Shown: in pieces, positions 1 through 5,105 of the stretch
Numbering within the stretch: position 1 is the first letter of the stretch
Layout of the letters: each line of letters begins with the position of its first letter
Assembly (NCBI GenBank): GCA_025923175.1
Contig: JAICGL010000326.1
Span: forward strand, 1 to 5,105
Reading direction: 5' to 3'
Length of the DNA: 5,105 nt
DNA from: Acidimicrobiia bacterium
GTDB taxonomy: Bacteria; Actinomycetota; Acidimicrobiia; IMCC26256; BP-133
Translations under genes and position numbers: made by a program
Notes under the pieces: model-generated
Databases searched by the model: none
Seen by the model: the letters and a program-made list of their open reading frames with translations, nothing else
What the model was told of the DNA's origin: nothing

Positions 1-683
1 GGCTCATCCGGCTCCAGTGCTACGAGGGCCTCGACGAGAGCAAGGCCCTGTACGAGTGGAACTACAAGAAGCAGCTGCTGCGCATCCAGGCCGACCGGGA
101 GCACGAACGCGACTGGGAGACGGTCGAGTCCGACATCTTCTCCGAGGGCTTCCTGCTCACCCGCCCCCTTCTGGAGGCGATCCGGGCCGACGAACCCGTC
201 GTCCTGCTCATCGACGAGGTCGACCGGGTCGAGATCGAGACCGAGGCGCTGCTCCTCGAGGTGCTCTCGGACTTTCAGGTCTCGGTGCCTGAGCTCGGCA
301 CGATGACCGCCATCCGCCGGCCGATCGTGGTGCTCACGTCGAACAACACCCGGGAGCTGTCGGAGGTCCTCAAGCGGCGCTGCCTCTTCCTCCACCTCGA
401 CTACCCCGACGCGGAGCGGGAGCAGGAGATCGTCCGGGTGCGGGTACCCGAGATCGACGCGACGCTCGCCGACCAGATCGCCCGGGTGGTGCGGTCGATC
501 CGCCAGCTCGACCTCAAGAAGGCGCCGTCGATCTCCGAGACGATCGACTGGGCCCGCACCCTCATGCATCTCGGGGTGAAGAAGGTCACGCCCGATGTGG
601 TCGGCGGAACCCTGCACGTCCTGCTCAAGTACCAGCGTGACATCGAGCGGGCCAACAAGGAGCTGAAGGTCGCCGAGGTCTAA
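1..683 (+). CDS. CoxD/MoxR-type AAA+ ATPase (5' end missing)
   Basis: AAA+ ATPase of the MoxR/CoxD type, which couples ATP hydrolysis to remodelling or metal-cofactor maturation of a client protein together with a VWA partner. The reading frame is open from position 3 and gives 226 residues before the TAA at 681-683. The visible part has a Walker B motif (VVLLIDEVD, codons from 198, acidic pair at 213-218), a sensor-1 stretch (VVLTSNN, Asn at 342-347) and an Arg-finger-like LKRRC (Arg codons 375-380). A helical lid domain follows. The Walker A loop is not present, so roughly 60-70 N-terminal residues should lie upstream; this fits the usual family length near 290. The insert before Walker B (YEWNYKKQLLRIQ) is the CoxD style rather than generic MoxR. 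The next gene starts 5 nt downstream and encodes a VWA protein, the standard operon partner. Family assignment is firm; the client is unknown, so no symbol is given. Confidence 0.9.
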   Translation, partial: LIRLQCYEGLDESKALYEWNYKKQLLRIQADREHERDWETVESDIFSEGFLLTRPLLEAIRADEPVVLLIDEVDRVEIETEALLLEVLSDFQVSVPELGTMTAIRRPIVVLTSNNTRELSEVLKRRCLFLHLDYPDAEREQEIVRVRVPEIDATLADQIARVVRSIRQLDLKKAPSISETIDWARTLMHLGVKKVTPDVVGGTLHVLLKYQRDIERANKELKVAEV

Positions 684-688
684 AGGCC

Positions 689-2155
689 ATGAGCGATCCG
701 TCCTCCACGATCGAGGTTCCCGCCCCTGACAAGCTGCTCGACGTCCTGTCGGGCTTCGTTCATGAGCTGCGGGCGGCCGGGCTCCCGGTCTCGATGACCG
801 AGAACCTCGATGCCATGCGGGCGCTCGAGCACGTGCCGCTGGAGGATCGGTCGGCGTTCAAGACGGCGCTGTCCACCACGCTCGTCAAGCACGCCGACCA
901 CCAGAAGGTGTTCAACATCCTCTTCGACGTCTACTTCGCTCTGCAGCCCTTCGCTTTCGACGGTGACGACGACGAAGACGGGGCGGACGGGCGGGGCGGC
1001 GGGGTGCCCGTCCCCGGGATGATGCCGGGCGGCGGGGCCGGGGGAGAGGCTTCCCAGGAGGAGCTGGCGGCCATGCTCCTGCGGGCCGTCATGGACCCCG
1101 ATGCCCTGCGCCGCTTCGCGGCTGCCGCGGTGACCCGCCACGCCGGGATGGAACCGGGCCGGCCGGTGGGCGGCACCTACTACCTGTACCGGACGCTGCG
1201 GGCCCTCGACCTCGACAGCCTGCTCGACCGGCTCATGGAGCAGGTCATCGCCGAGCGGGGGCCCTTCGCCGACGAGCTGGAGGAGCGTTTGGCCCGGGAG
1301 GAGCTGGCCGCCCGGATCCAGCAGCTGCGGGAAGAGGTCGAGGCCGAGATCCGCCGGCGGCTGGTGCTCGACCGTGGGCCCGAGGCGATGGCGAAGAGCC
1401 TGCGGGCCAAGCTCCCGGAGGACGTCGAGTTCATGCACGCCTCCCGCGAGGAGATGGCCGCACTCCAGAAGGCCATCGGGCCGCTGGCCCGCGCGCTCGC
1501 CGCCCGCCTGGCCATGAAGCGTCGCCGCCACTACCGGGGCCAGCTCGATTTCCGCAAGACCGTGCGCAGTTCGCTGGCCTACGGCGGTGTGCCGGCCGAC
1601 CCCCGCTTCCGCCGGCCCCACCCGACGAAGCCCGAGATCATGGTCATCGCCGACATCTCGGGTTCGGTGGCCAGCTTCGCCCGCTTCACCCTGCAGCTCG
1701 TTCACGCCCTCGCCAGCCAGTTCTCGCGGGTGCGGAGCTTCGTGTTCATCGACGGGATCGACGAGGTGACCCGGTTCTTCGAAGGCAACGCCGATCTCGG
1801 GGACGCCGTGAAGCGGATCAACACCGAAGCCGACGTCGTCTGGGTCGACGGTCACTCCGACTACGGTCACGCCTTCGAGGTGTTCCACCAGAAGTGGGTG
1901 AACGAGGTGACGCCGAAGACGTCGGTGATCATCCTCGGCGACGCCCGGAACAACTACCACGCCAGCCAGTCGTGGGTGCTGGCCGAGCTGCGCAAGCGGG
2001 CCCGCCATCTTTACTGGATCGACCCCGAGCCGTCGGCCTACTGGAACACGGGCGACTCGGTCATCGCCGACTACGCCAAGTACTGCGACGGCGTCTACGA
2101 ATGCCGCAACCTCCGCCAGCTGGAGCGCTTCGTCGAGGCCGTTATCGAGTCGTAG
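689..2155 (+). CDS. CoxE-type VWA domain protein
   Basis: VWA-domain protein of the CoxE family (488 aa), the expected partner of the upstream AAA+ ATPase. In CO dehydrogenase clusters the CoxD/CoxE pair helps build the Mo/Cu active site; other such pairs serve other clients. Residues 1-90 are a helical N-terminal region. Residues 91-122 form an acidic then Gly-rich linker (DGDDDEDGAD, GGGAGG). Residues 170-280 are charged and helical, possibly coiled coil. The segment around GQLDFRKTVRSSLAYGG (284-300) is typical of CoxE just before the VWA fold. The metal-ion-dependent adhesion site is visible: DISGS (D322, S324, S326), a second loop with S390-D391 where Thr is common, and D418 in ILGDAR. 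There is no signal peptide or membrane segment, so it is probably cytoplasmic. The ATG lies 5 nt after the ATPase stop with a weak AAAGG overlapping that stop, which suggests translational coupling. The specific client cannot be inferred from this window. Confidence 0.9.
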   Translation: MSDPSSTIEVPAPDKLLDVLSGFVHELRAAGLPVSMTENLDAMRALEHVPLEDRSAFKTALSTTLVKHADHQKVFNILFDVYFALQPFAFDGDDDEDGADGRGGGVPVPGMMPGGGAGGEASQEELAAMLLRAVMDPDALRRFAAAAVTRHAGMEPGRPVGGTYYLYRTLRALDLDSLLDRLMEQVIAERGPFADELEERLAREELAARIQQLREEVEAEIRRRLVLDRGPEAMAKSLRAKLPEDVEFMHASREEMAALQKAIGPLARALAARLAMKRRRHYRGQLDFRKTVRSSLAYGGVPADPRFRRPHPTKPEIMVIADISGSVASFARFTLQLVHALASQFSRVRSFVFIDGIDEVTRFFEGNADLGDAVKRINTEADVVWVDGHSDYGHAFEVFHQKWVNEVTPKTSVIILGDARNNYHASQSWVLAELRKRARHLYWIDPEPSAYWNTGDSVIADYAKYCDGVYECRNLRQLERFVEAVIES

Positions 2156-2159
2156 CCCG

Positions 2160-3233
2160 TCAGGCGGCGCTGCGGCGGAGCGGAGTCGACATGCCGCCGT
2201 CCGGCGAGACGTCGGTGATGGACTCCTCGGTGTTCGGACCAATGGCGTAGAAGACGGTCGCCCGGTACGACAACGAAGGAGGCGAACCGAGACAGGCCGG
2301 GTCGACTCCCACGACATAGCTCTCGGACATGTAGCCCGCTTCTGCCTCACACGCCGCCTGGGGGCCGTTGGCGGTGACACGACTCACCCCGGCGATCAGC
2401 TTGCCGCCCTCGAGGAAGTACTCGACCTCGAAGTCGGGCTTGTCGTCACCGCTGGTGTCGATCTCCCAGAGGACGAACGTCGCGACACTGCTCCAGGTCG
2501 GATCGCGGGTGGGATCGACCGGTTCGGCCACTTTGACGGCGAAACCGATCGCCTTCGTGGTGTTCGTGGCGCGGCTCTCGACCATGTCAGCCCGGGCATT
2601 TCCCTGCGGAGCCCGGCTGCTGTCGGCGACGGTATCGCCGGTGGCGTCGGACATCACCGTCCACACGCCGCTGGTTGTGATGCTCGGCGGGGTCGTCTTC
2701 TGTGGGGCAGAGCTACCGGTCGTTGAAGCGTTGGGCGGGGCGGCGTTGCTCGAAGGCTCAGTGGGCTCGGACGTGGCCGGCTGCCCGGTCGTGTCCGTCG
2801 GCGGCGGTATCGCGACGTTCACAGGATCGGACGTCGCCGTGGTGGTGGCCCGCCCCGCCGCCGGTGCCGGCTGCCGCGGCCTCGACTGGGATGTTCCTCC
2901 GGTCGAAGGCGCCGGAATTCGCGTCGATGGAGAGGAGGCCGTCGAGGGCAGCGCCGGCGTCGTCGCGGCGCTGTGGCCTGCGGTCGCCCCGGAGGTCGCT
3001 TTCGATCTCCGGCGACTGCTGAAGCTCCCGCCGGCCAGGATGCCGTCGGACCGGGCGCTGGCGGCACCACCGGGAGAGGCGGCCGTTGGCGGCGCGGCAT
3101 TCGAGTCTTTTGCTCCGGCACTGACCGTGGAGATCCGGTCGCTGCGATGCTGGATCGCCACGACGCCGACGGCCAGGTCGATGGCGACCAGACACGCCAA
3201 AAGGCGGATCAGCTGTTGACGGAACAGGCCCAT
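2160..3233 (-). CDS. membrane-anchored or exported protein with Pro/Ser/Thr-rich stalk, unknown C-terminal domain
   Basis: Function not recognised. The protein (357 aa) begins with basic residues (R5, R10) and a hydrophobic segment at about 8-27, which acts as a signal peptide or, since no clear cleavage site follows, more likely as a membrane anchor. Residues 36-188 are low-complexity Ala/Pro/Ser/Thr/Gly, as in surface-protein stalks. Residues 189-350 look like a folded, probably beta-rich extracytoplasmic domain. It contains an Asp-rich turn (DTSGDDKPDF, 259-268) and two Cys (C295, C314) that could form a disulfide. There is no LPXTG sorting motif. I chose the ATG at 3231-3233 over the in-frame ATG at 3360-3362 because a strong GGGGAG (3239-3244) lies 5 nt upstream, the hydrophobic segment then falls at the N-terminus, and the longer form would overlap divergent corA. 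It ends 4 nt from the convergent VWA gene. Gene reality is fairly sure; role unknown. Confidence 0.78.
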   Translation of the reverse strand: MGLFRQQLIRLLACLVAIDLAVGVVAIQHRSDRISTVSAGAKDSNAAPPTAASPGGAASARSDGILAGGSFSSRRRSKATSGATAGHSAATTPALPSTASSPSTRIPAPSTGGTSQSRPRQPAPAAGRATTTATSDPVNVAIPPPTDTTGQPATSEPTEPSSNAAPPNASTTGSSAPQKTTPPSITTSGVWTVMSDATGDTVADSSRAPQGNARADMVESRATNTTKAIGFAVKVAEPVDPTRDPTWSSVATFVLWEIDTSGDDKPDFEVEYFLEGGKLIAGVSRVTANGPQAACEAEAGYMSESYVVGVDPACLGSPPSLSYRATVFYAIGPNTEESITDVSPDGGMSTPLRRSAA

Positions 3234-3321
3234 GGAGTCTCCCCGCAACCCGACGTAGTGCGGGTCGATTCCTCCAGGTTCGCTCCCGACGCCCCGGTTC
3301 CTGCGTGCGAGAATCCTCGGA
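3234..3321. promoter_or_regulatory. divergent intergenic region between the exported-protein gene and corA
   Basis: This 88-nt gap separates two genes read outward, so it should hold both promoters or lie in their leaders. The - strand gene has a clear Shine-Dalgarno GGGGAG at 3239-3244. On the corA side no good Shine-Dalgarno is seen before the ATG at 3322. A 6-nt inverted repeat (CCCGCA at 3242-3247 and TGCGGG at 3259-3264, 11-nt spacer) overlaps the - strand ribosome site. I could not identify convincing -35/-10 pairs for either direction. Confidence 0.5.
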
Positions 3322-4293
3322 ATGATCGTCGACTCGGCGCTGTACGTGGACGGACAGCGCACCGAAGGCCGGCTGGCGCTCGATGAAGTGCCCGCCGCCT
3401 GCCTCCGGTCCGGAGCGTTCGTCTGGCTCGGTCTCTACGAGCCGACCGAGGAAGAGTTCGACGCGGTCCGGTCGGCCTTCGGGCTGCACGAACTGGCGGT
3501 GGAGGACGCCGTCAAGGCCCACCAGCGGCCGAAGCTCGAGGTCTACGACGATTCGCTGTTTCTCGTGCTCAAGACTGCCCGCTACCTCGAGGCTGAGGAG
3601 CGGGTGGAGTTCGGCGAGATCCTGGTGTTCGCCGGGGAGAGTTTTGTCGTCCACGTCCGGCACGGCGAGGCGACCGCGCTGTCTTCCGTCCGCCGGGCCG
3701 TCGAGGCCCGGCCCGACCTGCTCCGCTGCGGGCCGGGGGCGGTGCTGCACGCCATCGTCGACCATGTCGTCGACGACTACGGCCCGGTCATCGCCGGCCT
3801 CGAAAACGACATCGGTGAGGTCGAGCTCGAGGTCTTCTCCGAGCGGGGCCACAACCCCGTCCAGCGGATCTACATGCTCAAGCGGGAGGTGCTCGAACTC
3901 CACCAGGCGGCCGCGCCCCTGGAGGAGGCGCTCGAGGCGCTCCACAGCCGCAAGTTCGATGTCATCCACGAAGAGATCCGGGAATACTTCCGCGACGTCC
4001 ACGACCACGTCCTCCGGGTCGTCGAGCGGACGACCACGTTCTCGGACCTGTTGACCAGCGTCTTGTCGGCCAACCTCACGTCGGTGACCGTCCGTCAGAA
4101 CGAAGACATGCGAAGGATCTCCGCCTGGGTGGCCATCGCCGCCGTCCCGACCATGCTGGCCGGGGTCTACGGGATGAACTTCGAGCACATGCCCGAGCTC
4201 GGCTGGGTGGGTGGTTATCCGACGGTGCTGGCCGTCATGGGACTGGTGTGCGGCCTGATGTACCGGTTCTTCCGGCGGAGCGGCTGGCTGTGA
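3322..4293 (+). CDS. corA: CorA-family magnesium/divalent cation transporter
   Basis: Inner-membrane CorA channel (323 aa, normal length) that takes up Mg2+ (some family members move Co2+, Ni2+ or Zn2+) as a homopentamer. Residues 1-150 are the cytoplasmic alpha/beta domain, including the family-typical AVEDAVKAHQRPKLEVYDD (59-77). Residues 150-262 form the long stalk helices, with the conserved approach RQNEDMRRISAW (258-269). The first transmembrane helix is at about 266-285 and carries the signature YGMNF at 283-287, which forms the selectivity filter. A short acidic loop (EHMPELGW, 288-295) follows, then the second helix at about 299-316 and a basic C-terminus ending in GWL. The signature, both helices and the C-terminus are intact, so it should be functional. 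The start is the first in-frame ATG and gives the expected N-terminus, though no strong Shine-Dalgarno precedes it. The stop overlaps the start of the following small gene. Confidence 0.96.
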   Translation: MIVDSALYVDGQRTEGRLALDEVPAACLRSGAFVWLGLYEPTEEEFDAVRSAFGLHELAVEDAVKAHQRPKLEVYDDSLFLVLKTARYLEAEERVEFGEILVFAGESFVVHVRHGEATALSSVRRAVEARPDLLRCGPGAVLHAIVDHVVDDYGPVIAGLENDIGEVELEVFSERGHNPVQRIYMLKREVLELHQAAAPLEEALEALHSRKFDVIHEEIREYFRDVHDHVLRVVERTTTFSDLLTSVLSANLTSVTVRQNEDMRRISAWVAIAAVPTMLAGVYGMNFEHMPELGWVGGYPTVLAVMGLVCGLMYRFFRRSGWL

Positions 4294-4436
4294 CCGACTC
4301 CTCCGCCGACGACGCCGGCGGTGACCCGGTCTGTTGGGCCCATCTGCTTTGCCCACAGTGCGGCGCGGTGCCTGACGATCCGGCCGACGAGCGCTGCGCG
4401 CGATGCGGTGCAGAACTACCTGTCGAGGATCAGTAG
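4290..4436 (+). CDS. small zinc-ribbon protein (48 aa)
   Basis: Short acidic protein with two CxxC knuckles, CPQC (C21, C24) and CARC (C36, C39), spaced as in a zinc ribbon that binds one Zn2+. A fifth Cys (C15) lies just before them. I chose the GTG at 4290, which overlaps the corA stop in a GTGA arrangement typical of translational coupling. A GGAG at 4277-4280 sits 9 nt upstream. An in-frame ATG at 4248 would add 14 residues buried in corA and is less likely. The function is unknown; such mini zinc ribbons may bind nucleic acid or protein, or be a metal-binding accessory. The coupling to corA hints at a link with metal homeostasis, but this is inference. It ends about 10 nt before the TPP riboswitch core. 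Confidence 0.65.
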   Translation: MTDSSADDAGGDPVCWAHLLCPQCGAVPDDPADERCARCGAELPVEDQ

Positions 4437-4446
4437 AGTCGAGGGC

Positions 4447-4536
4447 GTACCGCGGGAGCTCGTCAACGGGCTGAGAGGGCGGTGAGGCCGCCGACCGCAC
4501 GAACCTGCACCGGGTAATGCCGGCGAAGGGAGGAAC
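4447..4536 (+). ncRNA. TPP riboswitch (THI element) of thiC
   Basis: Cis-acting leader that binds thiamine pyrophosphate and represses thiC when the vitamin is plentiful. Conserved elements are visible: CTGAGAG (4471-4477), GAACCTG (4501-4507) and GGGTAATGCCGGCGAAGGGA (4512-4531). Helices can be drawn by hand. P2 is GCGG 4452-4455 with CCGC 4495-4498. P3 is AGCTCG 4457-4462 with CGGGCT 4467-4472 around a TCAA loop. A variable P3a is GGCGG with CCGCC (about 4478-4493). P4 is CCT 4504-4506 with AGG 4527-4529. P5 is CCGG 4510-4513 with CCGG 4520-4523. A weak P1 is GTACC 4447-4451 with GGAAC 4532-4536, one mismatch. There is no U-run terminator before the start codon, so control is probably at translation. 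Outer boundaries are approximate. Confidence 0.95.
4529..4533 (+). promoter_or_regulatory. thiC Shine-Dalgarno inside the riboswitch
   Basis: GGAGG lies 5 nt before the thiC ATG at 4539, an ideal distance. Its first base falls in P4 and its last two in the predicted P1 3' strand, so the ligand-bound fold should hide it from the ribosome. This fixes the thiC start and points to translational regulation. Confidence 0.85.
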
Positions 4537-4538
4537 CA

Positions 4539-5105
4539 ATGGCGCCGACTCCGTTCCGCCACAAGGTCTACGTCGAAGGATCGCAGCCCGGTGTTGCGGT
4601 TCCGTTCACCGAGGTCGTCCTTGGCGGCGACGAGCCGAACGTCCGGCTCTACGACACCAGCGGGCCGGGGAGCGACCCGGACCGAGGGCTGCCGCCGCTG
4701 CGGGAGAGCTGGATCTCCGCCCGGGGCGACGTTGAGGTCCATGTCGGCGCGCGCCAGGCGACGCTGCGGGATGACGGGCGGGCGGCCGTCCGCCGGGGCC
4801 AGGCGGCCCCGGTCATGGCCACCGAGCCCGCCCCGCCGCTGCGGGCCAGGCCCGGCTGCCGGGTGACACAGCTCCACTACGCGCGCCGCGGCGAGATCAC
4901 CCCCGAGATGGAGTTTGTGGCGGTGCGGGAGGGACTCGAACCGGAGTTCGTCCGCTCCGAAGTCGCCCGGGGCCGGGCCATCATCCCCGCAACCGTCAAC
5001 CATCCGGAGAGCGAGCCGATGGCCAACGGCCGCCACTTCCTGGTGAAGGTCAACGCCAACATCGGCAACTCGGCGGTGACCTCGTCGATCGCCGAGGAGG
5101 TCGAC
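4539..5105 (+). CDS. thiC: phosphomethylpyrimidine synthase ThiC (3' end beyond window)
   Basis: ThiC is a radical-SAM enzyme that turns 5-aminoimidazole ribonucleotide into HMP phosphate, the pyrimidine half of thiamine, in the cytoplasm. The first 189 residues are present, about a third of the usual protein. Recognisable family blocks are RHKVYVEG (7-14), VRLYDTSGP (35-43), [10 protein letters not shown] (50-59), [18 protein letters not shown] (109-126), [13 protein letters not shown] (138-150) and [17 protein letters not shown] (167-183). The barrel core and the C-terminal CxxCx4C iron-sulfur motif lie downstream and cannot be judged. Compared with the common IIPANINHPE and PMIIGR, this protein has ATVNHPE (151-157) and PMANGR (160-165), modest substitutions. 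The ATG at 4539 is fixed by a GGAGG 5 nt upstream and by the family N-terminus. Expression should fall when thiamine pyrophosphate binds the leader riboswitch. Confidence 0.97.
   Translation, partial: MAPTPFRHKVYVEGSQPGVAVPFTEVVLGGDEPNVRLYDTSGPGSDPDRGLPPLRESWISARGDVEVHVGARQATLRDDGRAAVRRGQAAPVMATEPAPPLRARPGCRVTQLHYARRGEITPEMEFVAVREGLEPEFVRSEVARGRAIIPATVNHPESEPMANGRHFLVKVNANIGNSAVTSSIAEEVD

Noticed and set aside
680..2380. 566-codon open frame on the - strand opposite the VWA gene
   Set aside because: Shadow of a high-GC gene: its protein is low in recognisable motifs, while the + strand carries an intact VWA domain with MIDAS residues.
2368..3219. 283-codon + strand frame with Val/Gly/Ala-rich protein
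   Set aside because: It is the complement of the Pro/Ser/Thr/Ala-rich stalk; no ribosome site is evident, whereas the - strand frame has a strong one and an N-terminal export segment.
3192..3233. Possible lipobox LLAC near the start of the exported protein
   Set aside because: C14 follows R10 with only three residues between, so there is no hydrophobic stretch ahead of it; the hydrophobic segment continues past the Cys.
2758..4539. 593-codon open frame on the - strand opposite corA
   Set aside because: Runs antisense through corA, the zinc-ribbon ORF, the riboswitch and into another frame of the exported-protein gene; composition is Asp/Arg/Gly/Pro-rich as expected from antisense reading.
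4416..5036. 206-codon - strand frame over thiC and its riboswitch
   Set aside because: thiC homology on the + strand is unambiguous and the riboswitch orientation agrees.
1..5105. CRISPR array, tRNA, rRNA, insertion sequence or attachment site
   Set aside because: No spaced direct repeats, cloverleaf-like sequence, transposase motifs or terminal repeats were seen on reading both strands.

Overview
The window reads as a GC-rich chromosomal segment from an actinobacterium-like organism. The coding frames show strong G/C preference at third codon positions, and no mobile-element genes or tRNA/rRNA genes are visible. A lineage near the Acidimicrobiia would fit, but this is inferred from composition and gene style, not from a search. 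The content looks mostly like ordinary chromosomal genes. I do not see a clear new multi-gene system.

Left part (1-2155, + strand): the 3' part of a CoxD/MoxR-type AAA+ ATPase gene is followed 5 nt later by a CoxE-type von Willebrand factor A (VWA) protein. Such ATPase/VWA pairs act together as a chaperone or metal-cofactor maturation machine. The best-studied pair is CoxD/CoxE of carbon monoxide dehydrogenase maturation, but the client of this pair is not visible here.

Middle (2160-3233, - strand): a membrane-anchored or exported protein with a long Pro/Ser/Thr/Ala-rich stalk and a C-terminal domain I do not recognise. It converges on the VWA gene with only 4 nt between stop codons. It diverges from corA across an 88-nt intergenic region.

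Right part (3322-5105, + strand): corA, a CorA-family divalent cation channel, overlaps by 4 nt (GTGA) a 48-codon zinc-ribbon ORF. That ORF ends just before a well-conserved TPP riboswitch, which precedes the start of thiC (HMP-phosphate synthase of thiamine biosynthesis; truncated by the window end). The predicted P1 and P4 helices of the riboswitch use bases of the thiC Shine-Dalgarno sequence, so thiamine pyrophosphate probably represses thiC at translation initiation. Every stretch longer than 300 nt is covered by a gene.
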